DNA of 64,000 nt, taken from contig JBKPNX010000184.1 in assembly GCA_046732855.1 (NCBI GenBank), forward strand, positions 4,941 to 68,940, read 5' to 3'. The stretch is from JBKPNX01 sp046732855. GTDB taxonomy: Bacteria > Pseudomonadota > Alphaproteobacteria > Geminicoccales > Geminicoccaceae. This document shows, piece by piece, positions 51,924 to 60,642 of this stretch. Numbering within the stretch: the first letter of the stretch is position 1; each line of letters begins with the position of its first letter. Below the pieces are notes generated by a model, which saw nothing but the letters and a program-made list of their open reading frames with translations, was not told where the DNA came from and made no database searches. The position numbers and the translations under genes are program-made.

Positions 51924-52316
51924 CTAGACCCGACGCCGCTTGCGCGGCCGACAGCCGTTGTGCGGGATCGGAGTGACGTCGCGGATCGCGGTGATCGTGA
52001 AACCGACGCCCTGCAGGGCGCGCAACGCCGACTCGCGGCCGGAACCCGGGCCGCGTACCTCCACCTCGATCGTCTTCATGCCGTGCTCCATCGCCTTGCG
52101 CCCGGCATTCTCCGCAGCCACCTGCGCGGCGAACGGGGTCGATTTGCGCGAGCCCTTGAAGCCCTGGCTGCCGGCCGAGGACCACGCGATCGCGTTGCCC
52201 TGGGCATCGGTGATGGTGATCATGGTATTGTTGAACGTGGCGGCCACGTGAGCCACCCCGGCCGTGATGTTCTTGCGCTCGCGCCGGCGCAGGCGGGGAG
52301 CCGTTTCTTTCGCCAT
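51924..52316 (-). CDS. rpsK: 30S ribosomal protein S11
   Basis: A 130-residue uS11: GVAHVAATFNNTMITITDAQ and RDVTPIPHNGCRPRKRRRV at the end are diagnostic. It starts at the ATG at 52316, 4 bases after the rpsM stop. It forms part of the platform of the small subunit. Confidence 0.97.
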   Translation of the reverse strand: MAKETAPRLRRRERKNITAGVAHVAATFNNTMITITDAQGNAIAWSSAGSQGFKGSRKSTPFAAQVAAENAGRKAMEHGMKTIEVEVRGPGSGRESALRALQGVGFTITAIRDVTPIPHNGCRPRKRRRV

Positions 52317-52320
52317 GGGA

Positions 52321-52698
52321 CTACTTCTTCACCTTCTTCTTGCCGGCGATCGGACGGGCGGGGCCCTTGCGCGTCCGGGCATTGGTGTGGGTGCGCTGGC
52401 CGCGGACTGGCAGACCCCTGCGATGGCGCAGGCCGCGATAGCAGCCGAGGTCCATCAGGCGCTTGATATTCATCGCAACGTCGCGGCGCAGATCGCCCTC
52501 GACCCGGTAGTTGCGGTCGATCACCTCGCGCAGACGGGCGACCTCGGCGTCCGACAACTGGTTGACCCTGCGGCCGAACGGGATCTCGACCTCGCGCAGG
52601 ATCCGCTCCGAGGTGGTCCGGCCGATGCCGTAGATATATGTCAGCGAGATCCCGACCGGCTTGCCGCTCGGGATGTTCACTCCGGCGATGCGCGCCAC
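52321..52698 (-). CDS. rpsM: 30S ribosomal protein S13
   Basis: A 125-residue uS13: MARIAGVNIPSGKPVGISLT, then YIYGIGRT and the basic tail ending in KKKVKK. The GLRHRRGLPVRGQRTHTNAR motif contacts tRNA and 16S rRNA. 109 bases separate it from adk; there is no rpmJ or infA in between. Confidence 0.97.
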   Translation of the reverse strand: MARIAGVNIPSGKPVGISLTYIYGIGRTTSERILREVEIPFGRRVNQLSDAEVARLREVIDRNYRVEGDLRRDVAMNIKRLMDLGCYRGLRHRRGLPVRGQRTHTNARTRKGPARPIAGKKKVKK

Positions 52699-52807
52699 AA
52701 AGCTCCTCCTGCTGATGGCGTGCCGCTCGCGATCGGCACGCCTCGGCCGTGCTCGATATAGGTAGTCATGACCGCGCGCGAAAGCCGCGCGATTATAGGT
52801 CGCAACC

Positions 52808-53464
52808 TCACTGTGTCAACGCGTCGATAGTCTTGAAAACAGCGGAACTTACGTCGTCGATTTCGGCCATTCCGTCGACCGCGGCCAACAGTCCGTTGGC
52901 GCGGTAGTACGGGAGCAGCGGCGCGGTCTGCGCATGGTAGCCCTTGAGCCGCGCACGCACGGTCTTTGCCTTGTCGTCCTCGCGGCGCACGAACTCGCGA
53001 CCGCCGCACACGTCGCACACACTCTCCGCCTTCGGTCGCTTGAAGCGGTCGTGATAGCCCGCGCCGCACTGGGCACAGGCGAACCGGCCGGAGATCCGGT
53101 CGACCAAGGCGTCGTCGTCGACCGCGAGCTCGAGAACCGCGTCAAGGCGCTGCGCGCGTTGCGCGAGCAGGTCGTCCAGCGCCCGCGCCTGCGCCAGGGT
53201 GCGCGGAAAGCCATCGAGGACGAACCCGCGCACCGCGTCCGGCTGGGCGATGCGGTCGGCGACCAGCCGATTCATCATCTCGTCCGGCACCAGCTGGCCC
53301 GCCTCCATGATCGCCTTGGCGCGCCGACCCACTTCCGTGTCCGCGGCCACGGCCTCGCGCAGCATGTCGCCGGTCGACAGATGCGGAATGTGGTACCTGG
53401 CCGCGATCCGCTTCGCCTGCGTGCCCTTGCCGGCGCCCGGCGGGCCGAGCAGGACGAGCCGCAT
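52808..53464 (-). CDS. adk: Adenylate kinase, zinc-LID type
   Basis: A 218-residue enzyme catalysing 2 ADP = ATP + AMP. The P-loop is LGPPGAGKGTQAKRIA, followed by STGDMLREAV and DGFPRTLAQA. The LID domain (about 122-160) carries CAQCGAGYH and CDVCGG, a four-Cys zinc site seen in many alphaproteobacterial and Gram-positive long adenylate kinases. The ATG overlaps the secY stop by one base (TGATG at 53466-53462), so the two are coupled. Confidence 0.96.
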   Translation of the reverse strand: MRLVLLGPPGAGKGTQAKRIAARYHIPHLSTGDMLREAVAADTEVGRRAKAIMEAGQLVPDEMMNRLVADRIAQPDAVRGFVLDGFPRTLAQARALDDLLAQRAQRLDAVLELAVDDDALVDRISGRFACAQCGAGYHDRFKRPKAESVCDVCGGREFVRREDDKAKTVRARLKGYHAQTAPLLPYYRANGLLAAVDGMAEIDDVSSAVFKTIDALTQ

Positions 53465-54807
53465 CAGCGCCGGGCTCCGCGCAGCCGCGATTTCCTGATC
53501 AGACCTTCGTACTGGTGCGCGATCAGATGCGACTGGATCTGCGCCATCGTGTCCATGGTGACCGAGACCACGATCAGAAGGCTGGTGCCACCGAAGTAGA
53601 ACGGCACGGCGTACTGGGAGATCAGGATCTCGGGCAGCACGCACACGGCGGACAGATAGATCGCGCCGACCGCGGTCAGACGGGTGAGCACGTAATCGAG
53701 ATACTCGGCGGTGCGTTGGCCCGGCCGGATACCGGGGATGAAGCCGCCGTGCTTGCGCAGATTCTCGGCGGTATCCTGAGGATTGAACACGATAGCGGTG
53801 TAAAAGAACGCGAAGAACACGATCAGGGCGACGTAAAGCGTAATGTGCAGAACGGTCCCGCGGCCGAGCATGGCAGTGAGGGTGGCCAGCCACTCCGGCC
53901 CAGCGGCGCCGCCGAAGCTCGCCATGGTCGCCGGCATGAGCAGCAGCGAGCTCGCGAAGATCGGCGGGATCACGCCGGAGACGTTCAGCTTGAGCGGCAG
54001 ATGGGAGCTCTCGCCGCCGAACATCCGGTTGCCCTGCTGGCGTTTGGGATATTGCACGAGGATGCGGCGCTGGGCCCGCTCCATGAACACGATGAAGGTG
54101 ATCACCCCGACCACCATGAACAGCAGGAAGATGATCAGAATGGGCGACAGCGCGCCCGTCCGGCTGAGTTCCAGAGTGCTGACCAGCGCGTGCGGCAGCT
54201 GCGCGATGATGCCCGTGAAGATGATCAGCGATATGCCGTTGCCGACGCCGCGCGCCGTGATCTGCTCGCCCAGCCACATCAGGAACAGCGTGCCGCCGAC
54301 GATGGTGATCACCGTGCTGATGCGAAAATGCCAGCCTGGATCGAGCACCGCGCTGCCGCTCGCTCCGGTCATCGCCTCGAGGCCAATCGCCAGGCCATAG
54401 CCCTGGAAGGCCGCGAGGAATACCGTAAGATAACGGGAATATTGGTTGATCTTCTTGCGCCCGGCCTCGCCTTCCTTCTTCAGCTGCTCGATCGTCGGCG
54501 ACACCGCGGTCATCAACTGCATGATGATCGAGGCGGAGATGTACGGCAGGATGCCGAGCGCGAAGATGGACATGCGCGCCAGCGCGCCGCCGGCGAACAT
54601 GTTGAACATCCCCATGATGCCGCCGGCGTTCTGCTCGAAAATCTTCGCCATCACCTCCGGGTCGATCCCCGGCAGCGGAATGTAAGTGCCGAAGCGATAG
54701 ACGATCAGACAGCCGAGCGCGAACCAGAGCCGTTTCTTGAGCTCGGTCGCCTTGCTGAACGCACCGAGATTGATGTTGGCGGCCAGCTGCTCGGCCATCG
54801 ATGCCAT
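53464..54807 (-). CDS. secY: Protein translocase subunit SecY
   Basis: A 447-residue ten-helix channel protein of the Sec translocon: LWFALGCLIVYRFGTYIPLP, GILPYISASIIMQLM, QRRILVQYPKRQQGNRMFGG and RPGQRTAEYLDYVL are standard. The start ATG at 54807 is 12 bases after the rplO stop. It is coupled with adk downstream. Confidence 0.97.
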   Translation of the reverse strand: MASMAEQLAANINLGAFSKATELKKRLWFALGCLIVYRFGTYIPLPGIDPEVMAKIFEQNAGGIMGMFNMFAGGALARMSIFALGILPYISASIIMQLMTAVSPTIEQLKKEGEAGRKKINQYSRYLTVFLAAFQGYGLAIGLEAMTGASGSAVLDPGWHFRISTVITIVGGTLFLMWLGEQITARGVGNGISLIIFTGIIAQLPHALVSTLELSRTGALSPILIIFLLFMVVGVITFIVFMERAQRRILVQYPKRQQGNRMFGGESSHLPLKLNVSGVIPPIFASSLLLMPATMASFGGAAGPEWLATLTAMLGRGTVLHITLYVALIVFFAFFYTAIVFNPQDTAENLRKHGGFIPGIRPGQRTAEYLDYVLTRLTAVGAIYLSAVCVLPEILISQYAVPFYFGGTSLLIVVSVTMDTMAQIQSHLIAHQYEGLIRKSRLRGARR

Positions 54808-54819
54808 GGGCGGCCTCCG

Positions 54820-55323
54820 TTATTCCTTCGCGGGCTGCTCGGCAGCGGCGGAGGCATCCGCCTTCGGCTGCAGCAGAACCAGCTTGCCCCCGGCTTTCTC
54901 GACCGCCGCGGCCGCGGTTCGCGACGCGCTGTCGACCTCGATCGTGAGCGCCACGCTCAGCTCGCCGCGCGCCAGCAGCCGGACCCCGCCGCGCCGCTTC
55001 GCCACCAAACCGGCCGCGCGTAGGGCCTCCAGATTGACCGGTTGGGCAGGGTCGAGCCTGCCGGCCTCCACCGCCGCCTGGAGCCGGTCGAGGTTGACCG
55101 GCACGTACTCCTTGCGGAACGGGTTGGTGAAGCCGCGCTTGGGCAGGCGCCGGTAGATCGGCATCTGGCCGCCCTCGAACGTCCTGTTTCCCCCGCCGGC
55201 GCGGGCCTTCTGGCCCTTGTGGCCGCGCCCGGCGGTCTTGCCTTTGCCCGAGCCGATGCCGCGGCCGAGCCGCTTGCGCGCCCGGCGTGAGCCCGGATTT
55301 GGGGCGAGTTCGTTGAGCTTCAT
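54820..55323 (-). CDS. rplO: 50S ribosomal protein L15
   Basis: A 167-residue uL15, starting MKLNELAPNPGSRRARKRLG with GIGSGKGKTAGRGHKGQKAR and the Gly-rich GGGNRTFEGGQMP. A short acidic C-terminal tail (ASAAAEQPAKE) is an extension. The ATG overlaps the rpmD stop by ATGA. Confidence 0.96.
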   Translation of the reverse strand: MKLNELAPNPGSRRARKRLGRGIGSGKGKTAGRGHKGQKARAGGGNRTFEGGQMPIYRRLPKRGFTNPFRKEYVPVNLDRLQAAVEAGRLDPAQPVNLEALRAAGLVAKRRGGVRLLARGELSVALTIEVDSASRTAAAAVEKAGGKLVLLQPKADASAAAEQPAKE

Positions 55324-55550
55324 GAGCGTGCCTTCGCGCGCGTCTTCGCCTTCGGAGCAGTCTCCTCGTCGACCGGCTCGACCCGAACCAGATGGTGCAC
55401 CTGGGCGATGCGGCCGCGCACGGCCGGTACGTCCGGCAGGACGCGCGAGCGCGAGATCTTGTTCAGCCCGAGGCCGATCAGATTCGTGCGCTGCCGGTCG
55501 TCCCGGCCGATCGGGCTGCGGATCTGGGTCACTCGGATCTTGCTGGTCAT
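55320..55550 (-). CDS. rpmD: 50S ribosomal protein L30
   Basis: A 76-residue uL30: IRVTQIRSPIGRDDRQRTNL and GLGLNKISRSRVLPDVPAVR. The usual protein is about 60 residues; here a basic C-terminal tail (EETAPKAKTRAKARS) is added. It overlaps rpsE by one base (TGATG) and rplO by four. Confidence 0.95.
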   Translation of the reverse strand: MTSKIRVTQIRSPIGRDDRQRTNLIGLGLNKISRSRVLPDVPAVRGRIAQVHHLVRVEPVDEETAPKAKTRAKARS

Positions 55551-56098
55551 CACCCCTCCGCCCGCGCATCGCCAGCGCCGCCCTCGCGCCGGCCGACGAG
55601 ATCGCCGACTTTCTTGCCGCGCCGTGCCGCGACGCTGCGCGGCGAGGCGACCGTGGTCAGAGCATCGAAGGTCGCCTTGATCATGTTGTGCGGATTGGAG
55701 CTGCCGATCGACTTGGCGACCACGTCGGCGATGCCGAGCGCCTCGAACACCGCGCGCATCGGGCCGCCCGCGATGATCCCGGTGCCCGGCGGCGCGGCGC
55801 GCAGGACCACGTGGCCGGCGCCGAAGTGGCCCTCGACGTCGTGATGCAGCGTCCGCCCCTGGCGCAGCGGCACGCGGATCATCGCGCGCTTCGCCTGCTC
55901 GGTTGCCTTGCGTACGGCCTCCGGCACCTCGCGGGCCTTGCCGCTGCCGTGGCCGACCCGGCCCTTGCCGTCGCCGACCACCACGACCGCGGAAAAGCCG
56001 AACCGGCGCCCGCCTTTGACCACTTTGGCCACGCGATTGATGTTGACCAGGCGATCGACCAGCTCGCCGTCCTGGCGCTCGTCGCCGCCCCGGGGCAT
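55550..56098 (-). CDS. rpsE: 30S ribosomal protein S5
   Basis: A 182-residue uS5: VAKVVKGGRRFGFSAVVVVG, PPGTGIIAGGPMRAVFEALG and GSSNPHNMIKATFDAL. The start is the ATG at 56098 (GGAG upstream) rather than 56116. The C-terminal tail is extended (REGGAGDARAEG). S5 lies near the decoding site and mRNA entry. Confidence 0.96.
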   Translation of the reverse strand: MPRGGDERQDGELVDRLVNINRVAKVVKGGRRFGFSAVVVVGDGKGRVGHGSGKAREVPEAVRKATEQAKRAMIRVPLRQGRTLHHDVEGHFGAGHVVLRAAPPGTGIIAGGPMRAVFEALGIADVVAKSIGSSNPHNMIKATFDALTTVASPRSVAARRGKKVGDLVGRREGGAGDARAEG

Positions 56099-56140
56099 GT
56101 CGCTCCTTCGTCGCATCAGCCGTCCCGATCCTGGTGAACC

Positions 56141-56503
56141 TCAGAAGACCAGACCGCCAGCGCGCGCCGCTTCGGCCAGCGCCTTGATCCGGCCGTGATA
56201 ACGGTACGCGCCGCGATCGAACACTACCGCCTCGACGCCGGCGCTTTTGGCCCGCTCGGCGAGCAGCTTGCCGACCTGCTCCGCCGCGGCGCGGTCGGCG
56301 CCGGTCTTCAGCTGCGCGCGCAGCCCGGCGTCCAAGGTCGAGGCGGCCGCGAGCGTACGCCCCGCCTGATCGTCGATCACCTGGGCGTAGATGTGCTTGC
56401 TCGAGCGGAATACGGACAGGCGGGGCCGGCCGTGCCCGGCCTTGCGCAGCGCGGCCCGCGTGCGCTCGCGCCGCCTGGAAAATCGTTCGGCTGCCTGGAC
56501 CAT
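56141..56503 (-). CDS. rplR: 50S ribosomal protein L18
   Basis: A 120-residue uL18, which binds 5S rRNA. RRRERTRAALRKAGHGRPRL, VFRSSKHIYAQVIDD and FDRGAYRYHGRIKALAEAAR are diagnostic. It starts 5 bases behind rplF. Confidence 0.96.
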   Translation of the reverse strand: MVQAAERFSRRRERTRAALRKAGHGRPRLSVFRSSKHIYAQVIDDQAGRTLAAASTLDAGLRAQLKTGADRAAAEQVGKLLAERAKSAGVEAVVFDRGAYRYHGRIKALAEAARAGGLVF

Positions 56504-56508
56504 GGCCC

Positions 56509-57042
56509 TTACTTCTTCTTGCCTTCCTTGCGCCGGATCACCTCGTCGTCGTAGCGGATCCCCTTGCCCTTGTAGGGCTCCGGCAGGCGGAACGAGCGCA
56601 CTTCCGCGGCGATCTGGCCGACCCGCTGCCGATCGGCGCCGGTGATGGTGATCGCGGTCGGGGTTTCGCATTTGACGTCGATGTCGGCGGGCACGGCGTA
56701 CTTGATATCGTGGCTGTAGCCCAGCTGCAGATTGAGGACCTTGCCATCGATCGCCGCGCGGAAGCCGACGCCGCTGATCACCAGCTTTCTGGTGAAGCCC
56801 TTGGATACGCCCTCGACCATGTTCGCCACGAGCGTGCGGGACAGGCCCCACATGGCGCGCGCGCGTTTGCTGTCGCCGCGCGGCTGCACCACGATCGCGC
56901 CGTCGTTCTCCGAAACCTGCACGTCCCCGGGCAGGGTATGCTCGAGCTTGCCGAGCTTGCCAGAGACGGTGAGGGTCTGCCCCGCGAGCGCCACCTGGAC
57001 GCCCTGGGGCACGGACACCGGATGCTTGCCGATCCGCGACAT
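56509..57042 (-). CDS. rplF: 50S ribosomal protein L6
   Basis: A 177-residue uL6 from the ATG at 57042: MSRIGKHPVSVPQGVQVALA, GVSKGFTRKLVISGVGFRA and PEPYKGKGIRYDDEVIRRKE. It starts 2 bases after the rpsH stop, so an upstream in-frame start is not used. Confidence 0.97.
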   Translation of the reverse strand: MSRIGKHPVSVPQGVQVALAGQTLTVSGKLGKLEHTLPGDVQVSENDGAIVVQPRGDSKRARAMWGLSRTLVANMVEGVSKGFTRKLVISGVGFRAAIDGKVLNLQLGYSHDIKYAVPADIDVKCETPTAITITGADRQRVGQIAAEVRSFRLPEPYKGKGIRYDDEVIRRKEGKKK

Positions 57043-57044
57043 GA

Positions 57045-57437
57045 CTAGAACACCGTGCACAGGATCTCGCCGCCGACGTGCGCCTCCCGCGCATCGGCGT
57101 CGGACATCACACCCCGAGGGGTCGATACGATCGCGATACCGAGCCCGTTGTACACGCGCGGCAGGTCCTTCACGCCGGAGTAAACGCGCCGGCCCGGACG
57201 CGACACGCGTTTCAGCTGTCGGATCACCGGGCTGCCGTTGTGATACTTGAGCTCGATCGAGAGGGCGCCGTGCGCGCCCTCCTCACGATTGTACCCCCTG
57301 ATGTAGCCTTCGCGCGCTAACACTTCCAGGACGTTCTCGCGCAGCCTGGATGCCGGGCTGGTCACCGCCGCCTTGTGCGCCGCCTGGCCGTTGCGAATGC
57401 GGGTCAGCATATCGCCCAAGGGATCGCTAAGCGTCAT
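57045..57437 (-). CDS. rpsH: 30S ribosomal protein S8
   Basis: A 130-residue uS8: LSDPLGDMLTRIRNGQAAHK and GLGIAIVSTPRGVMSDADAR near the end. It is a translational regulator of the spc operon in other bacteria. A 30-base gap separates it from rpsN. Confidence 0.97.
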   Translation of the reverse strand: MTLSDPLGDMLTRIRNGQAAHKAAVTSPASRLRENVLEVLAREGYIRGYNREEGAHGALSIELKYHNGSPVIRQLKRVSRPGRRVYSGVKDLPRVYNGLGIAIVSTPRGVMSDADAREAHVGGEILCTVF

Positions 57438-57467
57438 TCGCCTCCTCCGCTCTTGCCCGCCGCCATG

Positions 57468-57773
57468 CTACCAGCTGGCCTTGACCAGGCCCGGAATCTG
57501 CCCCTGAGATCCGAGATCGCGCACCGCGATGCGCGACATGCCGAATTTCCGGTGGAAGCCGCGGGGACGGCCGGTGAGCGCGCATCGGTTGCGGACGCGC
57601 ACCTTGGCCGAATTGCGCGGCAGCTTGGCGAGCATCAGGGTCGCCTCGAAGCGCTCCTCCGGCGCCCGCGTGCGGTCGTGCACGATGGCGCGCAGTTCGG
57701 TGCGCCGCGCAGCGTACCGGTCAGTCATCCGGCGTCGATGGTGGTTTTTCTCGACGGCGCTTTTCTTGGCCAT
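57468..57773 (-). CDS. rpsN: 30S ribosomal protein S14, zinc-free form
   Basis: A 101-residue uS14 from the ATG at 57773: MAKKSAVEKNHHRRRMTDRY and LPRNSAKVRVRNRCALTGRP, ending GLVKASW. It lacks the four-Cys zinc finger of the short 61-residue form, as expected for most proteobacteria. Confidence 0.96.
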   Translation of the reverse strand: MAKKSAVEKNHHRRRMTDRYAARRTELRAIVHDRTRAPEERFEATLMLAKLPRNSAKVRVRNRCALTGRPRGFHRKFGMSRIAVRDLGSQGQIPGLVKASW

Positions 57774-57786
57774 GGTCGATCGGTCC

Positions 57787-58332
57787 TCAGCCCCAGCTGG
57801 CAAACGGCACGTTGAACTGTTCGAGCAGAGCACGCGCCTCCTCATTGTTGGGTGCCGTGGTGCAGATCACCACGTCCAACCCCCGGATCTCGTCCACCTC
57901 GTCGTAGTTGATCTCGGGAAAGACGATCTGCTCTTTGATGCCGAGCGCATAGTTGCCGCGGCCATCGAAGCTCTTGGTCGGCAAGCCGCGAAAGTCGCGC
58001 ACCCGCGGCAGGGCGATGTTGACCAGGCGGTCGAGGAATTCGTACATGCGGCGGCCGCGCAGCGTCACCTTGCAGCCGATCGCCATGCCTTGACGCAGCT
58101 TGAAGTTGGCGACCGACTTGCGGGCGCGGCAGACCGCGGGCTTCTGGCCGCTGATCAGGGTCATGTCGCTGATCGCCGCCTGCAGCTTCTTGGCATCCGC
58201 CGTGGCTTCGCCGACCCCCATGTTGAGCACGATCTTGTCGAGCTTGGGCACGCGCATGGGGTTGGCGTACCCGAAGCGCTCGGTCAGCACGCCGCGCACG
58301 ACCTCCCGATAATGCTCCCGCAGACGGGCCAC
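57787..58332 (-). CDS. rplE: 50S ribosomal protein L5
   Basis: A 181-residue uL5, the 5S rRNA-binding partner: MRVPKLDKIVLNMGVGEATA, ISGQKPAVCRARKSVANFKL and GRGNYALGIKEQIVFPEINY. It starts 11 bases after rplX. Confidence 0.97.
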   Translation of the reverse strand: MARLREHYREVVRGVLTERFGYANPMRVPKLDKIVLNMGVGEATADAKKLQAAISDMTLISGQKPAVCRARKSVANFKLRQGMAIGCKVTLRGRRMYEFLDRLVNIALPRVRDFRGLPTKSFDGRGNYALGIKEQIVFPEINYDEVDEIRGLDVVICTTAPNNEEARALLEQFNVPFASWG

Positions 58333-58343
58333 GGCCGTTCTCC

Positions 58344-58670
58344 TTACCGATCGAGGATCTCGCCGGAGCGCCGGGCGAAGCGCACCTTGCGGCCGTCGTC
58401 GAGCATTCGGTAGCCGACCCGGGTCGGCTTGCCGCTGCCCGGATCGATGTGGGCGACGTTCGAGATGTGGATCGGCGCTTCCTTGTCGACGATCCCGCCC
58501 GGATGGCCGGCGGTCGGGCGCTGATGGCGCTTGACCATGTTGACTCCCTGCACGACCAGCCGGTCCTCCTTGCGCAGGACGCGCAGCACCTCACCCTGCC
58601 GGCCACGGTCGCGGCCGGTGGTCACCACCACCCGATCGCCTTTCTTGACCTTGAACTTCTTGACGCTCAC
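58344..58670 (-). CDS. rplX: 50S ribosomal protein L24
   Basis: A 108-residue uL24 with the KOW motif KKGDRVVVTTGRDRGRQGEV and NMVKRHQRP. An early assembly protein of the large subunit. 13 bases separate it from rplN. Confidence 0.96.
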   Translation of the reverse strand: MSVKKFKVKKGDRVVVTTGRDRGRQGEVLRVLRKEDRLVVQGVNMVKRHQRPTAGHPGGIVDKEAPIHISNVAHIDPGSGKPTRVGYRMLDDGRKVRFARRSGEILDR

Positions 58671-58683
58671 CGCACGATCCCCC

Positions 58684-59052
58684 TCACAGCACCTCGGGCG
58701 CCAGCGAGATGATCTTCATGAACCGCTTGGCACGCAGTTCGCGGGTCACCGGGCCGAAGATCCGGGTGCCGATCGGCTCGCCCTGCGGATTGATCAGCAC
58801 GGCGGCGTTGCGATCGAACCGGATCGCGCTGCCGTCGGGGCGGTGCACCTCCTTAGCGGTGCGCACGATCACCGCCCGGTGCACGTCGCCCTTCTTGACC
58901 CGGCCGCGGGGGATCGCCTCCTTGACCGAGACCACGATCACGTCGCCGATCGACGCCCAGCGGCGGCGCGACCCGCCGAGCACGCGGATGCACTGCACCC
59001 GGCGCGCCCCGGAATTGTCCGCCACCTCGAGATTGGTTTCCGACTGGATCAT
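58684..59052 (-). CDS. rplN: 50S ribosomal protein L14
   Basis: A 122-residue uL14: MIQSETNLEVADNSGARRVQ, GDVIVVSVKEAIPRGRVKKG and GTRIFGPVTRELRAKRFMKI. The length is exactly that of the family. Confidence 0.97.
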   Translation of the reverse strand: MIQSETNLEVADNSGARRVQCIRVLGGSRRRWASIGDVIVVSVKEAIPRGRVKKGDVHRAVIVRTAKEVHRPDGSAIRFDRNAAVLINPQGEPIGTRIFGPVTRELRAKRFMKIISLAPEVL

Positions 59053-59079
59053 GATCCCTGCTCCCGCAAATCGGGCGGC

Positions 59080-59319
59080 TCACTCCGCCGCCTCGACCAG
59101 GACCTCCCAGCACTTGCGCTTGGAGATCGGCCGGCATTCGCGGATGCGCACCTGATCGCCGACCTTGAAGCGGTTGTCCGCATCGTGGGCGGCGTACTTC
59201 TTCGACCGGGTAATGTACTTCTTGTACAGCGGGTGCATGAAGCGCCGCTCGACCCGGACGATCACGGTCTTGTCCGACTTGTCGCTGACCACGGTGCCCT
59301 GCATGACGCGTCTCGGCAT
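59080..59319 (-). CDS. rpsQ: 30S ribosomal protein S17
   Basis: A 79-residue uS17: MPRRVMQGTVVSDKSDKTVI, then ERRFMHPLYKKYITRSKKYA and VRIRECRPISKRKCWEVL. It starts 10 bases after rpmC. Confidence 0.97.
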   Translation of the reverse strand: MPRRVMQGTVVSDKSDKTVIVRVERRFMHPLYKKYITRSKKYAAHDADNRFKVGDQVRIRECRPISKRKCWEVLVEAAE

Positions 59320-59329
59320 GGGCGGCTCC

Positions 59330-59527
59330 TCAGGCCGGGCGCGCCGCCTGGGCGGCGAGAATGGTCTTGATCCGGGCGATGTCGCGCCGCACCTCGCGCA
59401 CGCGCGCGGTGTTCTCGAGCTGCCCGGTCGCCTTTTGGAAGCGCAAGTTGAACTGCTCCTTCTTGAGCTGCAGTAGCTGCTCTTGCAGCTGGTCCTCGGT
59501 CCTGACGCGCAGCTCCGCCGCCTTCAT
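59330..59527 (-). CDS. rpmC: 50S ribosomal protein L29
   Basis: A 65-residue uL29, two helices: LQEQLLQLKKEQFNLRFQKA and REVRRDIARIKTIL. It overlaps the rplP stop by one base (TGATG at 59529-59525). It sits at the tunnel exit, where chaperones and SRP dock. Confidence 0.96.
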   Translation of the reverse strand: MKAAELRVRTEDQLQEQLLQLKKEQFNLRFQKATGQLENTARVREVRRDIARIKTILAAQAARPA

Positions 59528-59949
59528 CAGGACGCCTCCCCGTGCGCCCGGCCGACGAAGCGGGTGCGCAGCGGCAGCTTGGCGCCGCCGAGGCGGATCG
59601 CCTCCTCGGCGAGCGTGGCCGAGACGCCGTCGATCTCGAACATGATCCGGCCCGCCTTGACCGGCGCGACCCAGTACTCGACCGACCCCTTGCCCTTGCC
59701 CATTCGCACCTCGGCGGGCTTCTTGCTGACCGGCACGTCGGGAAAGATGCGGATCCACACGCGACCCGCGCGCTTGAGGTGGCGGGTGATCGCGCGCCGC
59801 GCCGCCTCGATCTGGCGCGCGGTGACGCGGGCGTTGGTCGTCGCCTTCATGCCGAACGAGCCGAAATTGAGTTCCGCGCCGCGTTTGGTCAGGCCCTCGT
59901 TGCGGCCCTTGTGCCGCTTGCGGTACTTGGTCCGTTTGGGCTGCATCAT
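59527..59949 (-). CDS. rplP: 50S ribosomal protein L16
   Basis: A 140-residue uL16: QPKRTKYRKRHKGRNEGLTK, GSFGMKATTNARVTARQIEA and FPDVPVSKKPAEVRMGKGKG. Two tandem ATGs (59949, 59946) are both possible. It lies by the aminoacyl-tRNA site. Confidence 0.97.
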   Translation of the reverse strand: MMQPKRTKYRKRHKGRNEGLTKRGAELNFGSFGMKATTNARVTARQIEAARRAITRHLKRAGRVWIRIFPDVPVSKKPAEVRMGKGKGSVEYWVAPVKAGRIMFEIDGVSATLAEEAIRLGGAKLPLRTRFVGRAHGEAS

Positions 59950-59961
59950 GGCCCGGTCCTC

Positions 59962-60642
59962 CTACGTCCGTACCGAGGCCGACTCGCTCAGCCGCTTGTC
60001 GTGGGCCATCGGGTCGTGCTCGAGGATCTCGCCCTTGAACACCCACACCTTGACGCCGTTGGTGCCGTAGGGGGTGAACGCGGTGGCGCGGCCGAAGTCC
60101 ACATCGGCGCGCAGCGTGTGCAGGGGCACGCGCCCCTCGCGGTACCACTCGCCGCGCGCGATCTCGGCGCCGCCGAGCCGACCCGCGCAGCTCACCCGGA
60201 TGCCCTGCGCGCCCAGGCGCATCGCCGACTGCACCGCGCGCTTCATGGCGCGCCGGAAGGTGACCCGCCGCTCCAGCTGCTGCGCGATGTTCTCGGCGAC
60301 TAGGCGGGCATCGATCTCCGGCTTACGGATCTCCACGATGTTGAGGTGCACGTCGCCGCTGACCAGCTGCGCGAGCTCGCGGCGCAGCGCCTCGATCTCC
60401 TGCCCCTTCTTGCCGATCACCACGCCCGGCCGGGCGGTATAGATCGAGATGCGCGCCTTCTTGGCCGGCCGCTCGATCACGATTTTGCTGATCCCCGCCT
60501 GCTTCAGGCGCTTGTGCAGGAACTCGCGGATCTTGAGGTCCTCGAGCAGCAGGTTGCGATACTGGCCATCGGAGTACCAGCGCGAGTCCCAGGTGCGATT
60601 GATGCCCAGGCGCAGACCGACCGGGTTGACCTTGTGCCCCAT
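59962..60642 (-). CDS. rpsC: 30S ribosomal protein S3
   Basis: A 226-residue uS3 with a KH domain: MGHKVNPVGLRLGINRTWDS, RPGVVIGKKGQEIEALRREL and GIRVSCAGRLGGAEIARGEW. Its ATG overlaps the rplV stop by one base. Confidence 0.97.
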   Translation of the reverse strand: MGHKVNPVGLRLGINRTWDSRWYSDGQYRNLLLEDLKIREFLHKRLKQAGISKIVIERPAKKARISIYTARPGVVIGKKGQEIEALRRELAQLVSGDVHLNIVEIRKPEIDARLVAENIAQQLERRVTFRRAMKRAVQSAMRLGAQGIRVSCAGRLGGAEIARGEWYREGRVPLHTLRADVDFGRATAFTPYGTNGVKVWVFKGEILEHDPMAHDKRLSESASVRT

